Shown: positions 1 to 11,141, numbered from the stretch's first letter. The stretch is 64,000 nt of DNA from Acidovorax benzenivorans (GCF_028680575.1 NZ_JAPCKI010000022.1:1-64000); one strand, 5' to 3'. Notes: generated by a model from the sequence alone, not told the origin. Numbers and translations: made by a program.

Positions 1-76
1 ACTCCCCGCGCTGCTCCTGAACCATCCTCACTGCGCGCTCACGCACCTCCGGCGAGAACTTGTTCGTCTTCTTCAT
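1..76 (-). CDS. IS3-family transposase OrfA, N-terminal 25 residues (partial)
   Basis: Read on the minus strand from the ATG at 76, the translation starts MKKTNKFSPEVRERAVRMV and continues to the window edge. This is the N-terminus of the helix-turn-helix OrfA protein of IS3-family elements, which binds the terminal repeats and is fused to OrfB by programmed frameshifting in that family. Only about 25 residues are visible, so the subgroup cannot be stated and I cannot tell whether the gene is intact. Confidence 0.75.
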   Translation of the reverse strand, partial: MKKTNKFSPEVRERAVRMVQEQRGE

Positions 77-126
77 GGCTCAATCCTCTCAGAGTGTTGA
101 GCCTCCGCGAAAACCGGGGCGATTCA
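1..126 (-). mobile_element. End of an IS3-family insertion sequence (truncated by window edge)
   Basis: The minus strand from 126 begins TGAATCGCCCCGGTTTTCGC, an end resembling IS3-family inverted repeats I recall from beta- and gammaproteobacteria, followed about 50 bases later by a transposase OrfA start. Only the OrfA-proximal end is inside the window; the rest lies to the left. The end is about 138 bp upstream of clpB. The exact boundary at 126 and the target-site duplication cannot be confirmed without the other end. Confidence 0.65.
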
Positions 127-208
127 CGTTGTGGTCATGCGGGTCATTGCTACTTGCTCCCTTGTGGCTCATTGCTGCGCCAAATCAATTCTCCGTCATA
201 TGTACTGT

Positions 209-236
209 CTTGAAATCAGGCACTTTCTGCCTCAAG
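209..236 (+). promoter_or_regulatory. Candidate heat-shock promoter / hairpin upstream of clpB
   Basis: CTTGAA at 209-214 matches the sigma-32 -35 consensus, and GCCTCAAGT about 14 bp later is a poor match to the sigma-32 -10 (CCCCAT-T). The same stretch contains a 5-bp inverted repeat AGGCA/TGCCT (218-222 and 228-232). clpB is heat-shock controlled in relatives, which is why this was considered. The -10 match is weak. Confidence 0.3.
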
Positions 237-263
237 TTCAGTGCAATTCGGAGGACATAGACC

Positions 264-2870
<2,607 letters not shown>

Positions 2871-2879
2871 TCGGGACCA

Positions 2880-2907
2880 GGGGAAAAGGGGGTAACCCCT
2901 TTTTCCC
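2880..2907 (+). terminator. Hairpin downstream of clpB
   Basis: GGGGAAAAGGGGG, loop TAA, then CCCCTTTTTCCC form an imperfect stem starting about 10 bp after the clpB stop. There is no clean terminal T-run after it, so it may be a weak terminator or an mRNA-stabilising structure. Confidence 0.4.
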
Positions 2908-2936
2908 TCTTCCCAGATGTGAAGGAGAGGTGACGT

Positions 2937-3293
2937 TTGAATGATTTTGTTGCGGGCGTTGTGCGCCTTTTGCTGCAGGTAGTGGTCGTCGCCATGGGCT
3001 TGGTGCTGTTTGCCAGCCTGCTGGTGGCGGTGATGGTGCTCGCGCTGGTCTGGGCATTGCGCGCGGGCTGGGCTCGACTGACTGGCCGCCCCGTGACCCC
3101 GTGGGTCATGCGCATGGACCCGCGCACGGGCTTCAGCACGGTGTTTCGCTCTACCGAGCGCTGGTCCGCAGGCCGCCGTGGCGCCGCGCCAGCGGCGCCT
3201 GACGCCAGCGAAGAGACCGCAGCATCGCGCCGAGGTGGCATCCTGCCTGGCGCCGCTGAGGTCACAGACGTCGAGGCGCGCGAGGTGCGCTGA
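2937..3293 (+). CDS. Small membrane protein of unknown function
   Basis: 118 residues starting at a TTG codon 6-7 bases after GGAGAGG; no ATG is available in this frame near the domain start. Residues 1-45 are strongly hydrophobic (one long or two short transmembrane segments), followed by a basic stretch and a soluble tail rich in Ala, Glu and Arg. I do not recognise a family. It lies between clpB and an aldehyde dehydrogenase in the same orientation, with no sign of an operon with the latter (140-bp gap). Codon usage looks like its neighbours. Confidence 0.6.
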   Translation: MNDFVAGVVRLLLQVVVVAMGLVLFASLLVAVMVLALVWALRAGWARLTGRPVTPWVMRMDPRTGFSTVFRSTERWSAGRRGAAPAAPDASEETAASRRGGILPGAAEVTDVEAREVR

Positions 3294-3433
3294 GGGGGCG
3301 CTGAAGGGGCGCTTCTGACCGGGCGCTGCCCCGCACCATGCCCCATCCAGCGCGGAGCCACAGGGAGCCTAGACCGGTGTCGCCTCTGCTTTTTTCGTGA
3401 CGCGCCCGTCGGGGTGTCTCCTATGATCCGACC

Positions 3434-4873
3434 ATGACACCAGCCGACATCCACGCCCATTTTGATCTTCAACGCCAAGCCAGCCGCGCACATGTGGATG
3501 TGCCGCTGCTTGTGCGCCGTGAGCGGCTTCTGCGCATCTCCAAAATGCTCGACGAGCACGGCCCGGTCCTGGCCGCGGCCGTGCAGGCGGATTTTGGGAT
3601 GCGTTCGCCCCGCCTGACTGAGGTGGCAGACTTCTTCGTGCTGCGTACCCTGCTGTCGCACACATTGAGCCATCTGGCGAAGTGGATGAAGCCTCGCAAG
3701 GTGCACACCCCCATCTTCCTGCAGCCCGCCAGTGCACACATCCAGCGCCAGCCATTGGGCGTGGTGGGCGTGATTGCCCCGTGGAACTACCCGGTGCAAC
3801 TGGCCCTGGCACCCGCCATCACCGCGCTGGCTGCGGGCAACCGCGTGATGCTCAAGCCCAGCGAGTTGACGCCCCATACCTCGGCCCAATTGGCGTTGCT
3901 GGTGGCGCAGTTCTTTGCCCCCGACGAATTCTGTGTGGTGCAGGGCGACGCCAATCTGTCGGCCCTGTTTGCCTCGTTGCCGTTCGACCACCTACTGTTT
4001 ACCGGCTCCACCGCCGTGGGCCGCAAGGTGGCGCAGGCGGCGGCGCAGAACCTGACACCCACCACGCTGGAGCTGGGTGGCAAGTCGCCCTGCATCATCG
4101 ATGGTCACTGCGACATGGCGGATGCGGCACTCAAGATTGCGCACGGCAAGCTTCTCAATGCGGGGCAAACCTGCATTGCTCCCGACTATGTGCTGCTGCC
4201 GCGCGGCCGCGAGGGCGAGTTTGCGCAGGCCTACCGGGCCGCGGTAGCGCGGCTGTTCCCCACCATCGAGGGCAACGCCGACTACGCATCCATCATCACG
4301 CCGCGCCACCACGCCCGCCTGCGCACCATGCTGCAGCAGGCACAGACGCAGGGGGCCGAAGTGCAGACCATTGACCCCGCTGCTGGCAAGCCCGTTGTGA
4401 ACACGGTGGGCACCCTGGGCGACGGCGCCAGCCGCCAGATGCTGCCCACGCTGGTGTTTGGCGCTACGTCGCAGATGCAGCTCATGCAGGAAGAGATTTT
4501 TGGTCCCATCCTGCCGGTGATCTCTTACGAACGGCTGGACGATGCCATCGCCCACATCAATGCCGGGCCGCGCCCGCTGGCGCTGTACTGGTTTGGCCAG
4601 AGCGAGGCTGTGCGTGACGACGTACTGCGCCGCACCGTGAGCGGCGGCGTGACGGTGAACGACACGCTGATGCACATTGCCCATGACAATCTGCCGTTTG
4701 GTGGTGTGGGCGACAGTGGTTGGGGGGCTTACCACGGTGAGCAGGGCTTTTTGCGCTTTTGCCACCAGAAGTCGGTGCTGGTGCAGTCGCGCTGGGCCAT
4801 GGGGTCGCTGTTCTACCCGCCCTATGGGGCCAAGTTCGACCAGGTTATGGGGCTGCTGCGCCGCTGGTTGTAG
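3434..4873 (+). CDS. NAD(P)-dependent aldehyde dehydrogenase, coniferyl-aldehyde dehydrogenase type
   Basis: 479-residue class 3-like aldehyde dehydrogenase that oxidises an aldehyde to the acid in the cytosol. Visible: cofactor region GVIAPWNYP, LFTGSTAVGRKVA (glycine motif), general base in LELGGKSPC, catalytic Cys near residue 246 in NAGQTCIAPDY, and the EEIFGPILP motif. The sequence is closest in style to coniferyl-aldehyde dehydrogenases (CalB-like), but the substrate cannot be fixed from sequence and long-chain aldehydes are also possible. Its 3-prime end overlaps the convergent histidine-kinase gene by 29 bp. Confidence 0.85.
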   Translation: MTPADIHAHFDLQRQASRAHVDVPLLVRRERLLRISKMLDEHGPVLAAAVQADFGMRSPRLTEVADFFVLRTLLSHTLSHLAKWMKPRKVHTPIFLQPASAHIQRQPLGVVGVIAPWNYPVQLALAPAITALAAGNRVMLKPSELTPHTSAQLALLVAQFFAPDEFCVVQGDANLSALFASLPFDHLLFTGSTAVGRKVAQAAAQNLTPTTLELGGKSPCIIDGHCDMADAALKIAHGKLLNAGQTCIAPDYVLLPRGREGEFAQAYRAAVARLFPTIEGNADYASIITPRHHARLRTMLQQAQTQGAEVQTIDPAAGKPVVNTVGTLGDGASRQMLPTLVFGATSQMQLMQEEIFGPILPVISYERLDDAIAHINAGPRPLALYWFGQSEAVRDDVLRRTVSGGVTVNDTLMHIAHDNLPFGGVGDSGWGAYHGEQGFLRFCHQKSVLVQSRWAMGSLFYPPYGAKFDQVMGLLRRWL

Positions 4874-6752
4874 TGCTTCGCTGCGACTGCGCGGACTGCG
4901 CGAGCGGTTCATGTACGCCATCGTGCTCGTCGTCGGCCACGATGGCGAGGAGAGGCGGTTGGGTGATGAGCTGCACCATCGCATCGCGCAACTGGCCGGT
5001 GGAGACCGGCTTGTGCAGCAGCAGGGCGGAGGTGGTCTGCGCGTCCCGCAGGCGCTGGGGCGAGGTGTCGCCCGTCATGATGATCGCGGGCACGTTGGTG
5101 CCTAGATAGGCGCGCAGCGCCTGCAGCACCTGCTTGCCGGTCTCTTCGTGCCGCAGGCGGAAGTCGGTGATGATGATGTCGGGCGTTACATCGTCCAGCG
5201 CTTCCAGGGCGTCCGCGCTGGACTCAGCCGTCATGCACTGGCAGCCCCAGCTTTGCAGCAGTGATTGCATGCCCAGTCGCACAGCCTCGTCATCATCGAT
5301 GGCCAGCACCTTCAGGCCCAGCAGGCTGTGGGCGTCCTGGGGCACGGTGGCATCGTCCTCCAGTGCACCCTGCCAGCGGTCCAGCCACAGCCTGAAGACG
5401 GACCCACGGCCCGGTTGCGAGCGCAGCTCTACGGATGTGCGCATTTCACGCGCCAGGCGCTGCACGATGGCCAGGCCCAGGCCCAGGCCCTTTCGGCGGT
5501 CACGCTCTGGATTGCCGAGTTGATGGAACTCCTTGAAGATGTCTTCCCACTGGTGCTCGGGGATGCCTGCACCGGTGTCCCACACCTCCAGCGCCAGCCG
5601 CTTGCCGCGTGTGCGGCAGGCAATCAGAACACCGCCTTTGGCTGTGTAGCGCAGCGCGTTGGAGATGAAGTTGTGCATCACCAGGCCGACCAGAGAGCGG
5701 TCGGCAAACGCGGCGGCAGAGGTCTCGCGGGTGCGGTACACCAGCCCGGCCGTGTCCGCCTGCGCGCCAAACTCCTGCTCCAGGGCCGTGAGCAGGGGCT
5801 GCACGGCAAAGGCGGCAGGCCGCATCTTGACCACGCCAGCCTCCAGCCGGGAGTAGTCGAGCAATGTGGTGAGCATCTCGGCTGCGGCACCTGATGCTGC
5901 ATGTGCGTGCTTGAGCACGGTGCGCTGGTGGTCGTTGAGCGGGCTGCGGTGCAGCGATTCTAGAAAAAGCCCCATGGCATGCAAGGGCTGGCGCAGGTCG
6001 TGGCTGGCGGCTGCCAGAAAGCGGGATTTGTCGCGGTCGGCCTGTTCGGCGGCCTCTTGCGCCGCCAGGGCCCGCTGCGACTCGGCCCGCAACTGGCTGA
6101 CCAAGCGTTCGTTTTCGAGCTTGAGCGCAATGCTGCGCCGCGTGGCCCGGTCGGCCGTGCGTGCCTGCAGGCAGGTGAGTGCGTAGTACACCCCGGTCAA
6201 GAACAGCGCAGGCCACATCACAGGCCCGCCCGCCAGTGCCACCGACAGCATCACGCCCCCGATGGCGCTGGTGAGGTAGGTGACGTAAGCCCGGTACAGC
6301 GGCGCGCCCAGCCCGAGCGCTCCCGACGACACGGTGCTGATGATGCCGATGGCGTAGATGACGCTGTCGGACGTACCCCAGTACAGCACCACATAGCCCA
6401 GACTGCCCCAGCTCAGGCCCATGGCCGCCATGCAGGCAATGAGCTTGCGCGCGGCCTGTGGCGCGGGGTCCACAAACGGGGCAATGCTGCGCAGGGTGAG
6501 GTACACCCCAGCCACCACCAGCGTATGCGACAGCAGCCACACCGTAGTGGCCTGTGTGTCCGCCACGCGGGCCATGACCCAGAGGGTGCCCAGGGCCGTG
6601 GCCAGCGATGCCAGCAGCGTCATCGGAAAGTTCTGCCGCAACAGGGCCACCTGCTCGCGCAGGACCTCGTCGCGCTCCCACACCGGCCAGCCCCAGCGCG
6701 TGGGCGGAATCACTGGGTCGAAAGGCAGCGGACTGCTCTCAGAGGGAGTCAT
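4845..6752 (-). CDS. Membrane hybrid histidine kinase with C-terminal receiver
   Basis: 635 residues starting at MTPSESSPLPF. The ATG lies inside the last codons of the upstream regulator gene (14-bp overlap), so the two are translationally coupled; a longer reading frame extends into that gene and was rejected. Residues about 43-195 form five or six transmembrane segments with no obvious periplasmic sensor domain. A coiled coil (205-245) leads to the H-box with His251 in AAASHDLRQPLHAM, the N-box NFISNALRYTAKGG, and G-boxes. Residues 480-595 are a receiver with likely phosphoacceptor Asp530. It presumably signals to the adjacent NarL-type regulator. The stimulus is unknown. Confidence 0.9.
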   Translation of the reverse strand: MTPSESSPLPFDPVIPPTRWGWPVWERDEVLREQVALLRQNFPMTLLASLATALGTLWVMARVADTQATTVWLLSHTLVVAGVYLTLRSIAPFVDPAPQAARKLIACMAAMGLSWGSLGYVVLYWGTSDSVIYAIGIISTVSSGALGLGAPLYRAYVTYLTSAIGGVMLSVALAGGPVMWPALFLTGVYYALTCLQARTADRATRRSIALKLENERLVSQLRAESQRALAAQEAAEQADRDKSRFLAAASHDLRQPLHAMGLFLESLHRSPLNDHQRTVLKHAHAASGAAAEMLTTLLDYSRLEAGVVKMRPAAFAVQPLLTALEQEFGAQADTAGLVYRTRETSAAAFADRSLVGLVMHNFISNALRYTAKGGVLIACRTRGKRLALEVWDTGAGIPEHQWEDIFKEFHQLGNPERDRRKGLGLGLAIVQRLAREMRTSVELRSQPGRGSVFRLWLDRWQGALEDDATVPQDAHSLLGLKVLAIDDDEAVRLGMQSLLQSWGCQCMTAESSADALEALDDVTPDIIITDFRLRHEETGKQVLQALRAYLGTNVPAIIMTGDTSPQRLRDAQTTSALLLHKPVSTGQLRDAMVQLITQPPLLAIVADDEHDGVHEPLAQSAQSQRSTTTSGAAAP

Positions 6753-7374
6753 GGAGCTGCGGGGTGGACAGGCCCAGCCGCTGGGCCGCCAGCAGCGCAG
6801 CGCTGCGGCTGTTAACACCCAGCTGCGCAAAGATGGCGGCCACATGCACACGCACCGTGTTCTCGCTCAGCCCCAGGTCGCGGGCAATCACCTTGTTGGG
6901 CCTGCCCGTGCACAGCAGCGACAGCACGTCAAGCTGCCGCGCCGTGAGCGATGGCGTGTCAGGCCCCCGTACCGTGGCGCTGTTACCGCTGTTGATCGGA
7001 AAACACGGCCGACCGGACAGCGCGCAAGTGATGGCCTCCAGGATGTCCTCGGCGCTAGCGGACTTGGGCAAAAACCCATCAGCCCCTCGCGCGCGCGCTT
7101 CGTGGATGGCATCGGGCGCCACGCTGGCTGACACCAGAACGATGCGCGCCTGGGGGCAGGCGTGCCGTAGCAGTCGCAGGCCGTCCAGGCCGCTCATGCC
7201 GGGCAACTGGATGTCCAGCAGTACCAGGTCGGTCTCGGCCTGCTGCAGTGCGCAGGCCTCGGCTATCGATCCGGCCTCGGCAATGCTGCCCACGCTGGGG
7301 TGGTCCTGCACGATCAGGCGCAGCCCTGTGCGGAACAAGGTGTGGTCATCCACAAGCAAAAGGCGGGCAGTCAT
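6739..7374 (-). CDS. NarL/FixJ-type (LuxR HTH) response regulator
   Basis: 211 residues starting at MTARLLLVDDHTLF, chosen because the receiver begins there; the longer frame adds unconserved sequence. Receiver with phosphoacceptor near Asp54 (VLLDIQLPG), then a LuxR-type helix-turn-helix (LTARQLDVLSLL through SENTVRVHV). First gene of a two-gene operon with the hybrid kinase. Upstream, at 7421-7435, GTGCG and CGCAC flank 5 bp and might be an operator, but this was not verified against any second site. Confidence 0.92.
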   Translation of the reverse strand: MTARLLLVDDHTLFRTGLRLIVQDHPSVGSIAEAGSIAEACALQQAETDLVLLDIQLPGMSGLDGLRLLRHACPQARIVLVSASVAPDAIHEARARGADGFLPKSASAEDILEAITCALSGRPCFPINSGNSATVRGPDTPSLTARQLDVLSLLCTGRPNKVIARDLGLSENTVRVHVAAIFAQLGVNSRSAALLAAQRLGLSTPQLHDSL

Positions 7375-7537
7375 ACAGGCAAGTATTGCGCACAACCGGG
7401 TGTTGCGGGCTAGTCCATTTGTGCGATGGACGCACGGATGTGCACTTTCTAGACTTTCCGTCAAGCATTGAAAAGCACTTGGGGTGCGCACCAATGCGCA
7501 AACCTTCGTAACCATTTTCCGTTTTCAAAGGGTTCCC

Positions 7538-8143
7538 ATGACGATCAATGCACACACCCATGGCGCCAGCACCTCCGCAGCAGGCCTGCACCATAGCGAA
7601 CGACCACCGACCGTCACCCCTGGCGCAGCCCATGCGGGCACGGGCCTGGGGGGCAATACCGTGGCGCACATCGTGCAAGAGCATTGCCCTGACATGCTCG
7701 CAGCCGAGGGGGTGGTGATTGAGCACCTGGACGCCCAGGCCGGGACCTGGCAGTTCTCTGCCGATGCAGGGCAGACTTGGCGTGCCGTCCGCACCGACCT
7801 CATTAACCGGCCCGGCAACCTGGGCCTGGCGCTGGACCGTGATGCGCGCCTGCGGGTGCTGCCCTTTGGTGGACACCGGGTGACGGGTGCGCGGGTGGCG
7901 TTTCATACCGTGCAGCGTAGCCATGGGCAGGGCAACGGCAGCTACCGCGCGTATGCCAGCGAAGACCGCGATGGTGGTTCGCGCACCGTCACTCTGGTGC
8001 TCAGCCTCGCGGCCGTCAATGGCGCGCCGCCGGCCGTGCATGTGCCCCGCCCACGCAACAAGCGCGCGATGGTGCAGCGCGCAGCAGCAGCGGCCACAGC
8101 GGCTGCGGGCAGCGCCCTGTCGGGCGCCATGGCCATGGCCTGA
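7538..8143 (+). CDS. Hypothetical protein resembling one adhesin/cadherin-like repeat
   Basis: 201 residues from MTINAHTHG. I do not recognise a named family. Residues roughly 65-160 contain GTWQFSADAGQTWRAV, then ARLRVLPFGG, then VAFHTVQRS and finally TVTLVLSLAAVNGAPP. This matches the order of motifs in the repeats of giant cadherin-like/VCBS-type adhesins (GTWQYSTDGG...W, LRFVP, FRAWD, VNDAP). Here only one copy is present, with no signal peptide visible and an Ala-rich basic tail. It is divergent from the response regulator gene, which may control it. Function unknown; the similarity is judged by eye. Confidence 0.6.
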   Translation: MTINAHTHGASTSAAGLHHSERPPTVTPGAAHAGTGLGGNTVAHIVQEHCPDMLAAEGVVIEHLDAQAGTWQFSADAGQTWRAVRTDLINRPGNLGLALDRDARLRVLPFGGHRVTGARVAFHTVQRSHGQGNGSYRAYASEDRDGGSRTVTLVLSLAAVNGAPPAVHVPRPRNKRAMVQRAAAAATAAAGSALSGAMAMA

Positions 8144-8303
8144 GAAGGTGTGAACGAACCCTCTATGCCCGCTCGTTCCGCAAAGACGCACCCCTTCGGC
8201 GTTGCAAATGCTCGCCATAGCCCGAGCTTTGGCTGCGCTTTGTGCCTTGATGGGGCGTGTTTGTGTGGATCGCTCGGCCACGCCGGATTCATTCACACCT
8301 TCT
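8143..8303. repeat. MITE-like long imperfect palindrome
   Basis: AGAAGGTGTGAA at 8143-8154 is repeated exactly inverted at 8292-8303. Comparing the left half with the reverse complement of the right half shows that similarity continues inward well past the tips (for example GACGCACCCC against ACACGCCCC, and CCGCTCG against CCGAGCG). The whole 161 bp could fold as one long imperfect hairpin with perfect 12-bp ends. The left end overlaps the last base of the preceding stop codon. No open reading frame of note lies inside. Its copy number elsewhere in the genome is unknown to me. Confidence 0.6.
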
Positions 8304-8482
8304 GAGGGGGTGTTGGGCTGCCTGCACACCAACGCGTGCAGGGGGCTCGATGGGGCGAAAAACGGGGTTGGGAGGCGTGACCTACAGGGCTGCGCTACCC
8401 ACCTGTCAGGGTAGAAAAACCGTTTGCGGCGACAATGCCGGTCCTTTTGTTTTTTCATTCCCCGTTTTCGTTCGGTTTTTTC

Positions 8483-9004
8483 ATGTCAAGTATCCAGGTT
8501 CGTCCCGCTACGCTTCGCGATGCCAAAGCCATTGCCCAGATCCACACTGTCTCTGCCCAAGAGGCTTACAAAGGGCTGGTGCCAGACGAGCAGTTGAAAT
8601 CCATGTCGGTCGAAAAGCGCCAGGCTTACTGGCGCGAGGCCATTGAATATTGCGAGCCACAGGTCCAGGTGGCGGTCGATGGCGAGAAGATCGTCGGCTT
8701 TGTCGGCTACGACCGCTCGCGCGATGAAAAGTCCCGCCCCACCACCGGTGAAATCTGGGCCATCTACGCCGCGCCCACCCATTGGAACCAGGGCGTAGGC
8801 CTGGCCCTGTGGGACGCCGCCCGTGACGGCCTGCACGAAGAAGGCTGCACCAACGTCACGGCCTGGGTGCCGCTGCGCAACGAGCGCGCGCTGCGCTTTC
8901 ATGAGCTGGCTGGCTTCAAGCGCGAACTGTCCACCGCCAAGACGGCCGTGATCGGTGGCGTGAAGATCGAAGAAGTGCGCCTGAAGCGCCCCATCAACGC
9001 ATGA
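8483..9004 (+). CDS. GNAT-family N-acetyltransferase
   Basis: 173 residues from MSSIQVRPATLRDA; the upstream in-frame ATG adds only a Phe-rich stretch and was rejected. The fold motifs are present: the N-terminal VRPATLRDAKAIAQIH strand-helix, IVGFVGYDRS, EIWAIYAAPTHWNQGVG (acetyl-CoA binding, variant of Q/RxxGxG/A) and ERALRFHELAGFK near the C-terminus. This is a typical RimI-like small acetyltransferase acting on an unknown amine. It is a single gene, preceded by the palindrome at 8143-8303 and a T-rich leader. Confidence 0.88.
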   Translation: MSSIQVRPATLRDAKAIAQIHTVSAQEAYKGLVPDEQLKSMSVEKRQAYWREAIEYCEPQVQVAVDGEKIVGFVGYDRSRDEKSRPTTGEIWAIYAAPTHWNQGVGLALWDAARDGLHEEGCTNVTAWVPLRNERALRFHELAGFKRELSTAKTAVIGGVKIEEVRLKRPINA

Positions 9005-9013
9005 GATGAACGA

Positions 9014-9110
9014 CAACCCCCTGAGCGACTTCGTCGCTTCCCCCTTCTCTCGCGCTGCGCGCGGGAAGGGGGACGCCGCCAGCGCGGCGGGGCGGACCTC
9101 GCGCGGCGGC
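9014..9110. repeat. GC-rich intergenic palindromic repeat with hairpin
   Basis: TCCCCCTTC at 9039-9047 pairs with GAAGGGGGA at 9065-9073 around a CG-rich loop. A second palindromic block, GCCGCCAGCGCGGCGGG, follows at once. The beginning (CCCCTGAGCGACTTCGTCGC) is of a kind I recall as dispersed in Comamonadaceae genomes; that recollection needs a genome search. It lies just after a stop codon and could act as a terminator-like structure. Confidence 0.5.
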
Positions 9111-9171
9111 CCTGGTATAGGCCGCGCCGGTTTCATAGGCTTCCGGTAATAGAGGGCGTTACGCCCATTCG

Positions 9172-10338
9172 ATGCTCACACACACTCCCTCCATCCACTG
9201 GTCCCATCAGGGCCAACCCCAGCAAGCCCTGTGGCGCTCCGAAAGTGGCGCTTTGGCACCGCGCCGGGTTGAGACGGCTGACGACACGCTGGCTGCCGAT
9301 ACGGCTTACCGCATGGCCTGTGAGGGCACGGGGTTGTTGTGGCAGGGCGATTTTCAGAACGCACGGCATCTTTTGCAGGCGCTGATGCGCCGGGCTGACA
9401 AGAAGCCTCGCAAGGCAGCAGCGAAGGCGTCCCAGAAGCTGGCGGCTGCCACTGCGGCCGAGGCGTTTCACCTGCACCGCCAGGCGCAAGCGCAGCGCGC
9501 ACGGGTGCTGGCGTCGGTGCTGATTCCGCTGGAAGGCGACTACGGTATCGATCTGCGCCGCGCACCCGACTGGCGCCAGGCCTGTACCGAGGCCTGGGGG
9601 CCAGCGACGGGCGAGCGCTCTGTGGCCACGCTGCGTGAGCTGCTGGGGCTGGTGGGCGCGCACGAGTGGCGCAAGAAAGGGGTCGAAATCCCTGCGCTGG
9701 GCGCCCCACCGCTCAACCGTATTCACCCGCACTATGGCGTGTTCTCGCCAGTGCGTGGCGAATATGTGGGCCTGGTGGCTACCGCTGCGCTTCCCAGCAA
9801 GACCCTGGCGTTTGACATCGGTGTGGGCACTGGGGTGTTGTCGGCCGTGCTGGCGCGCCGTGGTGTGCAGCGTGTGGTGGCCACCGACCAGGATCCCCGG
9901 GCGCTGGCCTGTGCTCGCGAGAACCTGCAGCGCCTGCAGCTGCTCGACCGCGTGGAGCTGCAACAGGCCAACCTGTTTCCGCCGGGCCGCGCCCCGCTGG
10001 TGGTGTGCAACCCGCCCTGGGTGCCTGCGCGCGCCAACTCGCCCATCGAACATGCTGTGTACGACGAAGGCAGCCGCATGCTCAAGGGCTTTCTGGCGGG
10101 GCTGCCTGAGCACCTGGAGCCCGGCGGTGAGGGCTGGCTGATCTTGTCGGACCTGGCTGAGCACCTGGGCCTGCGCCCGCGCGAACAGTTGCTGGCCTGG
10201 ATTGCCGAGGCGGGCCTGGTGGTGCGTGGCCGCCACGATGTGAAGCCGGTGCATGCCAAAGCTGTAGATGTACAGGACGCGCTGCATGCCGCGCGCGCGG
10301 CAGAGGTCACGTCCCTGTGGCGGCTTGCCGCTGCCTGA
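9172..10338 (+). CDS. Class I SAM-dependent methyltransferase with NPPW motif
   Basis: 388 residues. The C-terminal half is a Rossmann methyltransferase: SAM-binding DIGVGTGVLSAVLARRG near residue 220, acidic VVATDQDPRA, and catalytic NPPW near 280. NPP(W/Y/F) is used by enzymes that methylate an amide or exocyclic nitrogen (PrmB/PrmC glutamine methyltransferases, N6-adenine enzymes). The N-terminal 190 residues are helical and not recognised. The substrate could be a protein glutamine or a nucleic acid base. Monocistronic; convergent with the next gene. Confidence 0.8.
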   Translation: MLTHTPSIHWSHQGQPQQALWRSESGALAPRRVETADDTLAADTAYRMACEGTGLLWQGDFQNARHLLQALMRRADKKPRKAAAKASQKLAAATAAEAFHLHRQAQAQRARVLASVLIPLEGDYGIDLRRAPDWRQACTEAWGPATGERSVATLRELLGLVGAHEWRKKGVEIPALGAPPLNRIHPHYGVFSPVRGEYVGLVATAALPSKTLAFDIGVGTGVLSAVLARRGVQRVVATDQDPRALACARENLQRLQLLDRVELQQANLFPPGRAPLVVCNPPWVPARANSPIEHAVYDEGSRMLKGFLAGLPEHLEPGGEGWLILSDLAEHLGLRPREQLLAWIAEAGLVVRGRHDVKPVHAKAVDVQDALHAARAAEVTSLWRLAAA

Positions 10339-10354
10339 GCCCGCGTCGAACTGC

Positions 10355-10888
10355 TCAACCCAGCAGCGCGGGCTGCGTCAAGGCAAAGGTTTCAGTAACC
10401 GGGCTCGTCGGCAGCAGCTGGTCCAGTCGCTCGCGCAGGCTGGCGGCACGCTCGGCACCTGCCGCGAGCGCCACTTCTTCAAACATGGCTTCGCCCACAT
10501 CCAGCATGCTGGTGCGGTCCTTGGCTGCGCGCAATGCCTCGCGAAAGTGCTGCGCCAGCACCGGGTCGCGGCGCGCAAACAGGCGCTCGCAGGTGTCAAA
10601 CAGGTACATGCGGGCACCGGCCAGCGAGCGCAGGGATTCACCGGGTGTCGGGCGTTCAATGGAGGGTGCGGCAGGTTCTGGTGTGGGCGGCAGCTCTGCA
10701 GGCCCGGTCAGGTAGCCCTGGCGCATCAGGTTCTCGACAATCTGCGCGCCAATGCCGTTGTACATGGCCTGCAGGTCTGACAACGGCTTGCCGTCGGCCA
10801 GCAGGAGCAGGGAGCGTTCGCGCAGGCTCAGGGTGCGTACACCGGGCGAGAGTTCCAGGCGGGCTTTTTCGGTTTTCTGCAGCAGCAT
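10355..10888 (-). CDS. Conserved hypothetical protein
   Basis: 177 residues from MLLQKTEKARLEL; longer frames add unlikely sequence. The N-terminal third (SPGVRTLSLRERSLLLLADGKPLSDLQAMYN, then a VENLMRQGYL helix) looks like a small winged-helix or regulatory head. A Pro-rich linker (about residues 70-85) joins it to a helical C-terminal part with no signal peptide or membrane segment. I do not recognise a named family. It is convergent with the methyltransferase gene (16-bp gap). Confidence 0.65.
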   Translation of the reverse strand: MLLQKTEKARLELSPGVRTLSLRERSLLLLADGKPLSDLQAMYNGIGAQIVENLMRQGYLTGPAELPPTPEPAAPSIERPTPGESLRSLAGARMYLFDTCERLFARRDPVLAQHFREALRAAKDRTSMLDVGEAMFEEVALAAGAERAASLRERLDQLLPTSPVTETFALTQPALLG

Positions 10889-11020
10889 GGGGGTCTCCGT
10901 GGCGGTCGGTCTCTGGAGCGAGCATTGCACCAGCCGGGCATGACGCCGTGATGACCCCTTGCCGCACAATCGTGGGCTGGCCTGTTGCGGGCAGCGGCAC
11001 CGTATGCCTGTCTATATGCT

Positions 11021-11050
11021 CCTTATTTGATAGCTGCTGACGCATATTGC
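11021..11050. repeat. Short TAGCTG/TAGCTA dispersed repeat, copy 1
   Basis: TTTGATAGCTGCTGACGCAT belongs to the same loose family as the copies near 19309, 25598, 37777 and 61038, all in intergenic DNA. It lies in the leader of dusC. This is the weakest of the five copies. Confidence 0.4.
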
Positions 11051-11141
11051 ACATGCGCTTGGTTCGGTTTTGTTTGATTTTTTCTGCTGCATGCCTGTGC
11101 AAGCTCTTTTGGGGGCACGTCGTGCTGGCAGCCTCACTGTG

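Noticed and set aside
7421-7435. GTGCG-5bp-CGCAC as a LuxR-type operator
   Set aside because: Only 5-bp arms in GC-rich DNA and no second copy, so not listed as a feature.
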